Assembly (NCBI GenBank): GCA_029204225.1
Contig: CM055098.1
Span: forward strand, 6,611,746-6,675,745
Source of the DNA: Diphasiastrum complanatum
Taxonomy: Eukaryota > Streptophyta > Lycopodiopsida > Lycopodiales > Lycopodiaceae
Length of the DNA stretch: 64,000 bases
Direction: 5' to 3'
Each line of letters starts with the position of its first letter. The stretch's first letter is position 1. The notes below the pieces were generated by a model. That model searched no databases, was not told the DNA's origin, and saw only the letters and a list, made by a program, of their open reading frames with translations. Shown here piece by piece: positions 32,900 to 45,139 of the stretch. A program made the translations under genes and the position numbers.

Positions 32900-34158
32900 A
32901 GTTTATTGATATCAAGGTTGATTGGGAGTAGCCCTTGATCCCAAAAACCTTTGAGTTCTGCCAGAAATGCCACCAGGCCGCAATTATTCGCAAAATATCT
33001 GACATCGCGATCAGGATTGCCATGGTGCTTCTGGTAGAATACTCAACAGTTGGTGACCATGTCTTCGGCTAAGTTGCCGGTATTGACGCCTGTGAGTTTG
33101 GGCCAAAATATTCTATTCTTGACCTTGGTGGCAAGAAACGGTTCTCGCCTCGCTACTGGATAGTAATAAGGATTTGTGCGCATGTAGGAGGGAGCTTCGA
33201 TATACCGTGCCATTGAAGTGAGAGAGAGGAGGTTGCCTGTGTGGATGGAACCACGCCACTGAGCTACCTGCTGCTGCCACTACTGCTTGTCTGCGTTGCT
33301 GGGCCTGGTGAAGTAAGGTCGCCTGCTGCTCTAGGACCTCCTTTGGGACCTGAGAGGGTTTAAGGCTCCCTCCAAATTCAGCATACTCCGTCCCAATGTC
33401 GCTGGATAGAATGTTGTAAGGGACATCGGCTTCTGTGCTGATCGCCTTCCCTTTTTGCTTCTTAGTAGGTGGGGCTAGTGAGACTGGTTCTGCTATCGGT
33501 TGGGGGTGGCTCACTTTTTTGTGCTTGGATAGAGATCATCCAGCTCCTTGATGGCAGCAGCCGCCCTAGACCCCAACTGTTTGGTGACCAACATGTGGAG
33601 GAGATATCCACATTTGGTAGTTGGTTTTCTGGCTTTCAAAGCTCCGCATAGCTTCTCTACTACCTTCTCATCCCACTCGTAATTTTGAGTGGGATCATCC
33701 ATGGTGAGGGTCAAAGAGAAGAGGTCGCTCGGTGGTATGCGATCCATCTTGGCAGTATGCACTTCAACCATGGTGACGAGGATTTCTGAGGCGGCCCGTA
33801 GATGGGGATCTGTGATGAGGCGTATGGCGATCCCGTCGTTGGTTTGGGCAATGGTTTTGCCATCGTCTGTCAAAAACTTGGTAAAATATTTGGCATCATA
33901 ATTGATGCCCCTGCCATGGATTGTCTCTCTGAGATCAGGGAAGCCAATGCTCTGGAGATCCCCAAGAGAGACGTTAATGATGGTATAGTTGCCACTCTTA
34001 GATGTAAGCATGAAAGTTTGAAATTCATCCGAATAGGTGGAGTAGGCCGCTCAGATGAGGCCGGCATAATTCTTGATACTGATCATTAAAATATCCTTTG
34101 AATAAGGACGAGGGGGTTTACTGCGATGCAAATTGAGCGAGGAATCACGGGAGGCCAT
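32900..34158 (-). pseudogene. G2 post-pol ORF, unknown function
   Basis: ATG at 34156-34158 gives MASRDSSLNLHR. One in-frame TGA occurs about 35 codons later. The frame is then open to a stop at 33511 behind an A-run, and continues in the next frame from 33514 with PPTKKQKGKA (possible nuclear localisation signal) and a Gln/Ala-rich helix (EVLEQQATLLHQAQQRRQAV). It lies between integrase and PPT, the place of env-like or accessory ORF3 in plant Athila/Tat elements. The MASR-S start is shared with the R1 accessory ORF. No transmembrane segment is seen. The function is unknown. Confidence 0.55.
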
Positions 34159-34850
34159 GATAGCAGTGATGAGAATTTTGAGAATTAATTTTGGCATGAA
34201 CTCAAGAGCAGCAATCTGAAATGAATTTGTAGAGAGAAGGGTAGAGGTCTATATATAGACTTTTTTGGCAAGAATTTGCAACTTCACTCAGAAATCGTCC
34301 TCAGTGTCCATGATTTGGTAATGATGGTCGCGAATTTTGAGACAACATTCTAAGGGTCCGCGAATTTAGGTAAGTGATTTTTTTATGCCAAAAGAGAAGA
34401 AATGTTTGACAGTGCAAAACTTTGTCTGATCAGAATTTGCAGAGATAGCAGAGAAATCGTGGGAATCATTTGGAGCTTCAACGAATTGTCTGTGAATTCT
34501 GATAGTGGACATCTGATGAAAAAAACTACCTTTTTCTATTTTTAGAAATTTTGGTCTCTGAGACGGAATTTGCGGAGGCCAAAAATGAATCGTACACTAT
34601 AAAAAAGAGGTCAGGCGAATTTTGTCTGAGATGGTGTGAAACAATTCTTCTGAAACTAATGGCTTTTGTGGTTTTCTCAGAGCAGACTGTTGGTATACCT
34701 GATCTGATAGTATCTTGATGGTTTGAACAAGAAAGCACAGCAAAATTTTTGTCAAAATGGCAGGCAGTCAATAAAAAAATAAAAAAAAACAGTAGGAAAG
34801 AAAACAACTAATACATATCAAGATAAAAACAAGGTTCATTGTACTTTCTC
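34159..34850. other. Spacer between G2 integrase and post-pol ORF
   Basis: AT-rich DNA with no convincing ORF. It may be the untranslated leader or promoter region of the post-pol ORF. The minus-strand 93-aa frame at 34526-34807 is hydrophobic and unsupported. Confidence 0.4.
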
Positions 34851-36035
34851 AGTCGGCTCTCATTGACCACAGTGTCGAGGATATCGCCTTGAAGGGTTTG
34901 GAGTTATACATATCCAGAGGCAAAGATTTTTTTAATGACATAAGGTCTTTGGACGTAAAATTTCAATTTGCCTTTGAAGGCTTTGGCCTGGTATAGCAGG
35001 ACCTTATCTCCAACTTGGAAGTCTCTAAGTTTCAAAGATCGATCATGCCATGCTTTTTGTCGTCGTTTGTGGACTTGTTGAGCAAAATGCTGATCCGTTG
35101 TATTTCACAGAGTTGCTCCAGATGGAATAACCTGTTTGCTAGATTCTGGTGAGTATCAAGGTCAAGGTTATAGGCCACTCGAAGGGAGGGAATATGGAAT
35201 TCCACAGGCATAACGGCTTCTTGGCCATATGTTCGCTGGAAAGGGGTTAAACTTGTAGCCCGCTTTGGGGTGGTGCAATAAGCTCAAAGAGTAGCATGGA
35301 GTTTGAGTTCTCAATCAGATCGGCTGGATTCAACGGTTTTGGTGAGAATTCCACATAGGATTTTATTGGTGGATTCCGCCTGGCCATTGCATTGTGGATA
35401 GTATGGAAACTTTTGCCACGTACGACAAAATTTTTTAAAAGGAGATCTGCTATGACAGAGTTAAGTAAATGTATACCCCTCTCACTAATAAGCTCTAGAG
35501 GACATCTGAAACGAACTATAACCTATTCATATAGAAATTTTGCGGTAGAACGAGCGTCAGCATTGCGAACAGCTCTTGCTTAAGCCCATTTGGTGCAATA
35601 GTCCATAGCTACTATGATGTAATGAGATTGTGTGTGTCGAGCAGCAAGACTAATAGGTCCGACATAATCAATTCCCCATTTCTAGAAAGCTTGATCAGTG
35701 GTTACAGGGTGTAAAGGCATGTAATCAGTCTTTTGAAATCGTTTTGTGCGTTGGCAGACATCACAAGCCTTAGTGTAATTGTGCGTATCCTTGAAGAGTG
35801 TTGGCCACCAAAAACCGGCCAAGAGGATTTTCTTAGCAATTGTTTCAGAAGAGAAATGGCCTGCACCAATACCTTCATGAGTGAGAAAAATTATAGAGGG
35901 TATTTCACCTTCAGTAAGACATCGTCGGATGATTCCATCTAACCCTTGCTTGTAGAGGTGTCCTGCAATTAACGTATACGATTTAGTTTTGAAAACCAAC
36001 GCACGTTGTTCAGGTTTAGAAAAGGAAGGATCCAT
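34850..36035 (-). pseudogene. G2 integrase region
   Basis: The H2C2 zinc-binding domain is clear (HEGIGAGHF, then CDVCQRTKRF; 35682-36035). A stop precedes the core, which continues in another frame as WGIDYVGPISLAARHTQ and MDYCTKWA, interrupted by stops. The second catalytic position reads ISERGIH where SDRGTH is usual, so the catalytic Asp is replaced. The C-terminal part extends to about 34850. It is not functional. Confidence 0.8.
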
Positions 36036-36046
36036 TTGCCCTGAAG

Positions 36047-37158
36047 TTAAATATTCTGTAATTTCTTTAGTCCATACGGGTGTAGATCAACTTGGAAAAG
36101 GATTGCATCTGGTAAATCATCGTTGATGCCTTGATCAGGGGTAGGAAGGTTAGGAATTCGAGATAGATGGTCTGCTAGAAAATGCTGAACTCCCTTACGA
36201 ACCACGATCCTAAACTCAAATTCTCGTAGTAATAGGATCCATCTAGTAATACGGTCAATGGTGCAGGTCTTGTGGATGAGATACAACAGTGCTTGATGAT
36301 CAGTGAAGAACGCAAAAACTTTTCTTAGAAGATAATGGCAAAAATTATGAATCGCATATACCATTGCCAAGGCTTCACGTTTGGTAGTGGTATAATTTAC
36401 TTCAGCAAGTATCAATTGTCGACTAAGAATACGGATTGGGTAGTCCTTTTTGAATTCTCCCGGTTGGATGAGCACTGCTCCAATGGCATACTTGAATGCA
36501 TCGGTATGCACATGAAATTTTTTAGAATAATCAAGAGCTCGAAGGATGGGTGCATTGGTAAGGGCTTCTTTGAGTTGATTAAATGCGACGCATTGTTCCT
36601 CCGTCCATTTGGAAACTACAACTACTTTGTAGATTAAGGGTGCTTTGTTAGCGAAATTGAAAATAGAACACCGATAGTAGTTGGCGTGGCCAAGGAAAGA
36701 GTAAACTTCACATATCGTACGCGGTTCCAGTAGATTTTGAATGATAAGGATCTTTTCAGGGTCAGTGGCAATGCCATTTTGTGAAATAATATGTCCTAAC
36801 ACAATACCATGGGTTATCCAAATCTGGCATTTTTTGGGATTAAAAGAGATGCCAAAGTGTTGACATTGGATAAAAAAAAATTTGAGCACAGACAGATGGC
36901 ATGCTTTTTCAGAATGTGCTCCTAAATTGTCCAAGTAAACCTCTAAGGTATCGCCCATCTATTGAGAAAAGGCCGCTTGCATAACATGTTGGAAGGTGCT
37001 AGGAGCATTGCAGAGACCAAAGGGCATGACTTTCCAGTAGAAGGTTCTCCATTTTGTGGCAAAAACGGTTTTATGTTGATCTTCTTCAGTGATTTGGATC
37101 ATATTGTATCCGCTAAAGCCATCTAAGAAGGAGTAAGCCTCATCTCCTGCGAGATTTT
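36047..37158 (-). pseudogene. G2 reverse transcriptase (C-terminal) and RNase H
   Basis: Fingers/palm motifs in the gap (FSGYNMIQI, MPFGLCNAPSTFQ) are separated by a stop from the ORF 36047-36958. That ORF begins just before the active site, which reads VYLDN in place of the usual Y(V/L)DD. RNase H follows (HVHTDAFKYAIGAVL, then TTTKREALAMVYAI, FTDHQALLYL, ADHLSR). The changed second Asp and the stops indicate a dead enzyme. Confidence 0.85.
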
Positions 37159-37833
37159 CTAAGATGATTCTCCGATAGGTAGTGAAAAATGATCACGTTC
37201 GGTGACGGCATTAAGTATCTTAAAGTCAACACAGATTCGAAGTTTTCCATTTTTCTTGGGAACGATGACAATTAGGAAGACCCATTCAGTATGCGCGATT
37301 TCATAGATAAATCCTGCATCTAAGAGACGTTGTAATTCTTCTTTGATCTTGGCCTTATAGATGGGATTGCATCTGTATGGACGACTAGCAATGGGCCACG
37401 CACCCAGTTTAAGCGGGATACGATGCACAACTACTTGGGGTGAGACGCCTTTCATGTCTTTATAGGTCCAGGCAAAGACATGTCGATATTTGCGTAGGAA
37501 CTTTTCAAGCCATCTGCGTTGTTCGCGATTGAGATGAGCTCCAACGTGGACAAGATATTCGTTGGTTTCATTTGGCTCACTCAAAGAAAGGGTTATAGTT
37601 TGTGTAGGGCCTTCGTAGGGTGAATTACCAGTTGGCACATGTTGAGCTTGGGGTAATTGGATTGTGACATCCTCAATCATATAGTCCTTAAAGTATGCAG
37701 GAACAACATGGGCGGGAGATTCGAGGGGGGGGCTTGTCTTTCTCTTGCCGGGATGGTGATTGGGAATGTTCGGGGGCTGGTGTAGAAACAGAGGCAATCT
37801 CAGAAACTTTCCTAACAATTGTGAGGTCACCAA
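37159..37833 (-). pseudogene. G2 reverse transcriptase, N-terminal part
   Basis: Open for 224 aa. Recognisable gypsy motifs are RKYRHVFAWTYKDM, HRIPLKLGAWPIASRPYRCNP, IKEELQRLLDAGFI and PKKNGKLRICVDFKILNAVT. A frameshift follows at about 37160. Upstream, 37834-38600 carries proline-rich coding traces in several frames, probably the region between protease and RT, but no protease DSG motif was found. Confidence 0.85.
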
Positions 37834-38600
37834 GCGGTTGAATTTGAAGCGGTTTTTTCATTTTCTCTTTCATAGTATGACCACGTGGTTGAGGCTTTGG
37901 TGGTGCAGAGGTGTGTGGATGAGGGACGATTGGTACATCATGGAGGATCTCGTCATCAATTTGAAAGATGGTCTCCTCCTCACGGAGATCTCATGGATAG
38001 TGTGGACATTTGGGACGATAGAATTTTGTCTCAGACTTTTCAATTGCAACCTTGGCAACTGGTTCCACCTTGGATGCATGTTTGCAGATAGGTCCTAAGT
38101 GGGAGTGCCTCCATATAATTGAGGATCTGAATATCAGAAATGTCCAAATCTTCTGGGCAATTCTGAATTCGTAAGACATTCTCGTCATCGATGAATAAAT
38201 CGTCTGATTCATTAGTAAGTAGCCATGCAATAGTAGCTCATCATGGTGTGGAAGAATATCAATAAAATTGATATTTATAATAGGTGTATCCAGATCAGGT
38301 AATTGGTCGTGATCAATCGGGAGTGGAGAGGTACAATTATCCTAATGCTGAGCACAATAATCAGCATTCACACAATCAATGGTACCTAGACTGTGACTCC
38401 GGTTTATGATATCAGTAGATTTAACATAATGACCTTTTTCGTGGCTGGACTGGTATGGCTCAAATACTGAGTTGGTGGTTGAGGACCCTTCTCATGGATG
38501 CGTGCAGGTTTGAGTTTACCTGTTGAATCAATGGGGACAGAACTGTCACGATTTTCAAAAGTGACTCGTAATGAACTAAATTGTCACTCTGCATAAATGA

Positions 38601-38941
38601 ACATAAAAAGCCATAGATGACAGTGTCGCAAAAAAAATGACATTGTCGCAAAAAAATGACAATGTCATCTTTTTGCAAAAAAATGCGACAGTGTCCTAAA
38701 ATCCCATTTCCTTAATATTAGGGTAGCTCCACACTTTGCCAAAGTCATTTCCTTAGCATTTGAGGCACTTGGAAAAATGCGAAAAACGTGACTCTACATA
38801 TTTACTCGTAAATCCTGACAGGCGAAAAATGTGTACAAGGTGACACTACATTTTTACATGAGATTTTTGATAGGCGACAATGTCACAAAAATGCGAAAAA
38901 GGTGACAATGTAATTTTATTCATAATTTTTGACAGATGACA
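38601..38941. repeat. Repeat-R-like minisatellite (GACAnTGTCGCAAAAAAATG)
   Basis: Short units such as ATGACATTGTCGCAAAAAA and their inverse TTTTTTGCGACAGTGTC alternate, like the second half of repeat R copy 1. It is probably the continuation of repeat R on the right side of G2. It contains no gene. Confidence 0.5.
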
Positions 38942-39860
38942 TTGTTGGGATTGTCAAGTTTTAGAAAAAAGGACAAGTATGATTGTACAAAACAATCATT
39001 AAGAGTTATTGATTGCTTAACACAATGATCTATCAAGTTCTAAGTGTTAGATCTTGATCTAGATGCATTAGACTATGATTTAAGCAAGAGCAATGGATCA
39101 AATATTAAAAGCTTAGTAGAGCGGTCTCACATGTGTGGAGAACAATACTTGTACGGACTGTAAACATAGGTTAAAGTATTCAAGCATACAAGAGCATTCC
39201 ACTCATCAAAACTCAAGACAAATGTGAAAAATACAAGAAAGCTAGAATTTGCCAATGTCTCATCAGCTTCTCATTGATTTGGTTGATCCCTTTATAAATC
39301 AAGTACATCCATGAGCTATGTACTTCTAGCAAACCTTCACACACGTCAAGAGTACCTAGTCATCCAGATCCACCAATGGGAGCCATATGTGCTCATTTCC
39401 CAAAGTTGACTATTATCTTTGGCTAGAAAACAAAAAGCTAGTCTTCTACGGTTATAGGAATATTCTCTATAAAATAGGATCTAATGGAATCTCTCTATCT
39501 TATCATCTACTATCTTATCCACACGTGTGAATGACATCTTAACATGTGGGAGCATCTACTAATTCACATGGAAGTGCATTCTATTTACAAAAGTTTGACC
39601 AATTTGACTCATTTCTAGATTCTACTCAAAGGTCAATTTCACATATGGGTAGATCCATTTAAAATCAATCTAACTTTATAAAAAACAAGTTATGTACATA
39701 TTTTCACACGTGGGAACAGACTGCACACGTGTGAGATCCTATCATGATCTCATATCTCAAGATACACCAAGTATAACAAGTTTGAAGTGATATTTTTTGT
39801 TGGAAAGAGGGGTGTGAAGAAAGATAACTCAAAAAAGAAACTCAAAAAGAAACGAAACAC
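38942..39860. other. Unassigned AT-rich DNA, possibly an LTR fragment
   Basis: Starts TGTTGGGATTGTCAAG and contains TTATAAATC (about 39291) and two CACACGTGTG palindromes (39520-39529, 39724-39733), plus near matches at about 39348 and 39706. The palindromes resemble those in the copia LTRs of this window, which suggests a decayed LTR. No PBS, PPT or matching partner was found. Confidence 0.3.
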
Positions 39861-40800
39861 GAAAAGAAGTGAACTCAAAAAAGAACTGAACTCGACTGGA
39901 AAATGTTTGTGTGCAGCGAAATAAGCTATCTCCCTCTTTCCTTAAGCATGACTATGCCCATCAGTCTCGAATAGAACATTAGTGATATTAGTCGTGAACA
40001 GCTAGACTAATAATAATTTGTGAAGAGTAGACAACCAGATTAAGTAATTAGAAAGCCAAACCAAACGTAGAGAAGCATTACAATATTGACACAAATCTAA
40101 ATGCAGAACAAACAGAGTTGTAATCAGATTAAGTATAATGAAATATACAGGTCAATAATGCAGGTGAGCACCGCATGCTTCACAAAGCTAATCACACAAT
40201 CTGTAAAGGTGATGAACCTATTATTGACAATACATCTAGAAGAAAAGAATCAATGTGCCAAAGAATCTACGATGTCTATCTCTGATTATCAGTGATGTTT
40301 TGTTCTCTCTTCTGTTCTATTCTGATGCCATTGTGTTGCCGTTTAATAAATACGTAGAGGGTATTCAATATATACATAATTTTTACAAGTGTGCAAATGA
40401 AGAAGGTACAAAATGGTTGTGCTGTCTGTGGGAGATCGTGGGTGGCTGCTATCGTTGTCAAATCTGATTGCATAGTGCATGGGATGAGCGTGAGGAGGCT
40501 GTGACGTCGGCCTTTGCTAAAATTAACGTTGATGAAAATGTGCACTCTGACAAATGCCTTAAAAAATGATTTACAGGGTACCTTCGCTTTTGCATTAGGG
40601 CACCTTTGGCATTTGTAGGATACCTTTGGCATTTGTAGGACAGTGTCATCTTTTTTGCATGTCATAAATTACGTGTAAAAACACAGTGTCTTCTTTTTTG
40701 CCTGTGAAAATTTACTTGTATTTATGCAGACAGTCACGATTTTCACCTATCTTATTTTACATGTAAATACGTGGACTGTGCAACAACACAAGTAAAATAC
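39861..40800. repeat. Repeat R, copy 2
   Basis: Direct, diverged copy of 31006-31700. Shared phrases include GTAGACAACCAGA, AAGCATTACA, TGTAATCAGATTAAGTATA, GAAGAAGGTACAAAA and GTGGGAGATCGTGGGTGGCTG. It is non-coding. Its right end runs into the remnant LTR of C6. Confidence 0.65.
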
Positions 40801-42258
40801 AATAGCATGAATGGAGGCAGATTAACATAGGGTTTAGGAGAGTAAAGGAGATATATCCGACATTTTTAACACTCCTCCTCACTTCTAACTTGGCAAGTCT
40901 AATGTACATCTATCTACAATTCCAAGAGCACTTCTTAACTTGAAAAATGGATCTTTAGCCAAAGGTTTGGTTAAGATATCAGCTATGCACTCGGATGATG
41001 GCACATGATGAAAGTTGAACCTCTGGATTACACCTTATCCCTCAGAAAGTGATGAGCTATCTCAATATGCTTTGTTCTGGCATGGAAGATCAAATTTGTA
41101 GCAATTTGTTGAGAAGCTTGATTGTCACAATAGATGCAAGGGATCTCCTCGGCCTTTAGCAATTGAAGCTCTACCAAAAGTCTTCTTAGCCATAAGAGTT
41201 CTTTGGCTGTTGAAGTCAATACTCGGCTTCACAAGAGGAAAGAGAATTTTTGAAAAGCCAAGATATCACTCCTCCACAAAGGGAAGTGGAAAATGCACTT
41301 ATAGATCTTCTATCCATCTTGTCTCCTACAAAATCTAGATCCAAAAATGCCCTCAAGTACAAGCTAGATCCTTGATAGAGAATGCCAAAAAATCTAGTAG
41401 AAGAGACATAGCTAAGCACTCTCTTGGCACTTTTCCAATGATGCATCAAAGGACCTTGCATATATTAACTTAGCTTGCTTACACTATAACTCAAATCTGG
41501 TCTAGTGATTTTCAAATTGATTAAGGAGCCTATTAGCTTCCTAAAGAGTGTGATGTCCTCAGAAGATGCTTCATCACAATCATTAGTAACTTTACAAACT
41601 TTCTCCACATGGGTGTCAATCCCCTTACAATCTTTCATGACAAACCTTTCAAGAATGGAAGTAGGTTTCTTTGATTGACTTATAAAAGTAAAATCACTAC
41701 CTCTAGTAGCTTCTATTCCAAGTATGAACTTAAGAAGTCCTAGATCTACCATCTTGAATTCACTAGACAAAGAAGCTTTAACATTTCTTATGCCTTCGCC
41801 GTCATTTTCTTTCAATATAATATCATCAACATAAAGTACTAAAATGATGATCTTTCCATCGTTCCATTTGATGTACAAAGAAGGCTCAGAAGAGCCTATC
41901 ACAAAGCCAAGGTGAGTAGAGAAAATCATGCAACCTAGAGTACCAAGCTCTAGGTGCTTGTTTCAAGCCATATAGGCTCTTCCTTAAGTGGTAAACCTTG
42001 TCCTCCTCACCATCCTTGATGAAGCCCTTGGGTTGCAACATGTATATTTCCTCCTCCAAGTAGCCATTCAAAAAAGCATTGGTCACATCCATTTGATAGA
42101 GATTCCACTTGAACAAAGTAGAAATAGAAATGATCAATCTGATAGTTACAAGCTTTCCTACAGGAGCAAATGTTTCTTCATAATCTATGCCTTTAGTTTG
42201 AAGAAATCCCTTAGCAACCAATCTAGCTTTGTACTTACTTATAGATCCATCTTGACTC
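40801..42258 (-). pseudogene. Copia fragment C6 (reverse transcriptase, RNase H, 3' end)
   Basis: On the minus strand: reverse transcriptase from LVAKGFLQTKGIDYEETFAPV, through LYGLKQAPRAWYSRL and LYVDDIIL, then RNase H (DFVGDKMDRRSISAFS, IHAR-type motif FHARTKHIEIAHHF), a PPT complement (CTCCTCCTCACTT, from 40872) and a short LTR remnant ending TTTTTAACA at 40871. It is broken by several frameshifts (41465, 41216, 41028) and lacks everything upstream of mid-RT. It is a relative of C2/C3 by LTR end and PPT. Confidence 0.85.
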
Positions 42259-43346
42259 TAACTCTTTAGATCTGGAATGGATTTGAAAAGATTTGGTACT
42301 AAACAATGTCCTAGATCCTTGTCACTTGACTATAATTGAGAGAACCTTTCAATTTTGGACATAACACTCAAGATCAAGGGCATTAAACCATAAAGATCCA
42401 AAAAACACCAGGTGGGCACAACAACCTACCCTCAGACATTGGATCGATACATCAATAAGATACATCAACAACCCATTTGGGCTTGGTCTTCTCAATCTGC
42501 ATTTGATGCTCTTTCCAACAAATGGCTACTTGGGCTAAATGGATCAAAGATGAGTTTGCTACAAAATTCCAAAGTGAATGCAATTCAAATGTGTCATGTA
42601 TTTTCCATGCATTGAAATCTCACATATGATCCAAGAAATCACTCAAAACAAGCAATCATTAGAAGACAATTGGGATGCAAGAGCACTCTCAAACCTAGAA
42701 TTTTTACTCAAGATCTCGCTTCATGTAGATGAAACTTCATGCATGCATGTACCTAGGGTCGTGTATGAGTTTGAAAAAACGACACCTTGGCCAAAAAAAA
42801 TCCAAGAATTCATGTTCTTGGTTGCCCACAACAATTAATTAAAGCGAACATAATTCGTCAATTGTGAAAAAAGCCTTACGGAAGTTCCATAACAATCTCA
42901 CCCAAGGTTGAGTTGTTAAAAAATCAGGGGGTCCATCATTTTTAGGTGACGCCGGAAAAATTTCCAAGAAGACGGGAAAATGCTTTCCCCTACCGGAACT
43001 TTACACATAACCCCTTGCTTTTCTTAACTGAAAAAAACACGTTCAGTTAAGAATCCTTACGGGTATAATTTCTTTTAATAAAGCAATGTCCAAAAAAAAA
43101 TGTAGCTTTTTCAGACCATAACGTGCTTATTAAAATTATACCAATGAATTTAGCAAATGGTTTCAAAGCTATTACACTACCGAAAAACCATGTTGACGCA
43201 ACAAAATCAAATTTTTACAGTTCTCGAGGCCATTGAATTCAACCTTTAACTGCTTTTAATTTTATGTAGATCATGGAATCACTAAAAAATGAAATACCAA
43301 AAAAACAAACTTTGCCCAATGCATGGGTACATGCTTCCTCTGCGGA
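42259..43346. other. Unassigned DNA, no gene recognised
   Basis: Two overlapping plus-strand frames (42412-42615 and 42578-42838) have ordinary amino-acid composition but no motif I recognise. They begin with TTTYPQTLDRYINKIHQQPI, which could be a decayed gag-like trace. The rest is AT-rich and non-coding. Confidence 0.3.
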
Positions 43347-43368
43347 CCCCCCCCCCCCCCCCCCCCCC
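43347..43368. repeat. Poly-C tract (22 C)
   Basis: An uninterrupted run of 22 C within otherwise mixed sequence. On the minus strand it is a G22 run with G-quadruplex potential. It is also a site where assembly or sequencing length errors are likely. Confidence 0.95.
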
Positions 43369-44686
43369 TAAAACTATGGCCAATGAAACACATCTTAACT
43401 TGAAGTTGAACTAATAGTTTACCCACCCCCACACCCTCCACATTCAAACAACACGGGGCCCGAGCAGAAAAACTCTCTGGTACGAACAATCCGAGCCCGT
43501 GAAGAGTGCGTGAAAGAGAGAGAGCGTGAGAGAGCTCGCCCGAGGTGTTGATGGCCATGGAGGAAGGCGAGAGATTCATCCCACTCCACTTGGTTACAAC
43601 AGGACAAGCGAGGATTAGAGGGCGGACTATCTGGGAGCGGAAATGGAGTCAAAAGCGGCTCTTTTCTTGGCTAGCATAAATACTTTATCACCTATTTCAG
43701 TACCTTGAAGCCTTAGTTGCACTCCTTCTACTATTACTGCAGATTTCCAATGCAACTAGGGCGACTTTACAGTTATTCCATTCTCCTAAAGTCTGAACCC
43801 TGATGTCTGAAGAAATTAGAAGTTCAAAAATGCATTTTTTATGCAAAAATATCTTCCTGCTGTTGTTTTTGCAGTAAGAATAGCTTTGGGTCACTGTAAA
43901 GTTTGCTTCATCCTCACTTTGTGTTTCACAAATGCATAAGCAAGTAATTTCTACAGATTTACCTATGCATAGGTTCTATCATAGCTGAAAAACAGGGAAC
44001 ATGCTGCCCAAATTTTTCCAAAACACCGATTTGCAGGCTACCCCTCCTTAACCACATGATGGGCTTTGCAGTAGTTCATACCATCACAATGATGGCTTTA
44101 CTAAATTACTCCACCCTACAAAACACTGATAATTTGAAGAAGACTCCACCATAAACCTGTAAATCAGAAAGAACTGCCTTGCAAATCCTGTAAAAGCCAC
44201 CAACACTCCCAACCAGTGATTAGTCTTTTTTGTGCTTCTTTTTTTGCTTTTTCTCTGATTCAAGCCAAAATTGGCTCAATAAAAAACAAAAGACAGCCAA
44301 CAAAACCACCTAAATCACTATGTAAAGAACAAAAAGCTGAAAAAACCATCATTTACTCCTGTTGATCCCGTTGCTAATGGAACAGTTCCCTAATGAAGTA
44401 AACGACAAACAAATGAATCAAGAAAACAGAACTTTACTTCCTGAAAACCATTATGAAGTGTCTAAAAATCGAACCGATTGTATACCTGGTAGTGCACTTA
44501 CCACACAACCAATTACACTTCAAACAAGGAAATCCATGAGAAGAATAATCCGTACTTTTACCACTTTGTTGCATACTCCATTGAATTCTTGAAAAAGTGT
44601 CAAGATTCCATATCACACAATGGAAAAATCTCCACAATTCGAGATTTCTCTTGAACGCAAATCAATGGCTAAACGATCTTAGAATT
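43369..44686. other. Unassigned DNA, possible leader of an unplaced copia element
   Basis: No gene recognised. The right end meets a PBS complement at 44687, so the adjacent few hundred bases may be the untranslated leader of a minus-strand copia element whose coding part is gone. Confidence 0.3.
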
Positions 44687-44700
44687 GGCTCTGATACCAA
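44687..44700 (-). promoter_or_regulatory. Isolated copia primer-binding site
   Basis: GGCTCTGATACCAA is the complement of TTGGTATCAGAGCC, the tRNA-Met PBS. The flanking LTR should start at about 44701. Confidence 0.65.
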
Positions 44701-45122
44701 TATAAAGTCCTCAATCCAAGGATCCTATTCTAAGCATACCAATCACAAGCAACACAAGGGAACTTGATGGTGGACAAACCAACCCAACCAAACCTAGATC
44801 AAACGGATCTAGCCCCCAAGCTATGGATCAATCACTCAAAGAGGAATGAGGCATCACACCAGCAGCATCCTGCCATCGGTCATGCTATCAAGCATACACT
44901 AGTGAGAGCCCAATAGGTATACTTATACCCTCCAGGGCCCGTGCACCACTAGTAGTGCACTGTGACACCTCACTGGACACCTCTGCAGCCTATCTGGGCC
45001 ACGTCATACAGTTCTCCAATGACTCACTGATAAACCCATACCAATCCACCATCAAGTGTTTAGGCCTAAAACCATTAATTATGACCATGTACACATAAGG
45101 GCCCCAATTCCCTTATAGTCAC
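44701..45122 (-). repeat. Possible 5' LTR of an unplaced copia element
   Basis: Follows a PBS complement and ends at about 45122 with TATAGTCACA, whose complement TGTGACTATA would be an LTR start. There is no second copy in the window and the ends are not a convincing inverted pair, so the boundaries are tentative. Confidence 0.3.
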
Positions 45123-45139
45123 AATTAACTTACGGGCTG

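Larger units (their letters stand above)
31822..38600 (-). mobile_element. Ty3/gypsy element G2 (5'-truncated, minus strand)
   Basis: Going along the minus strand: about 800 bp of upstream coding traces, reverse transcriptase, RNase H, integrase, a post-pol ORF, PPT (32600-32614) and a 778-bp 3' LTR. Gag, the PBS and the 5' LTR were not found, and repeat-R-like DNA begins near 38600. The order RT-RH-IN identifies gypsy. Multiple stops and frameshifts make it inactive. Confidence 0.85.

Noticed and set aside
32900-34158. Envelope glycoprotein in G2
   Set aside because: The position fits an env-like ORF, but no signal peptide, transmembrane helix or glycoprotein features are visible.
34526-34807. 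Hydrophobic 93-aa minus-strand frame as a membrane protein gene
   Set aside because: Short, A/T-run driven (poly-A/T translated as Phe/Leu), and with no homology or start context.
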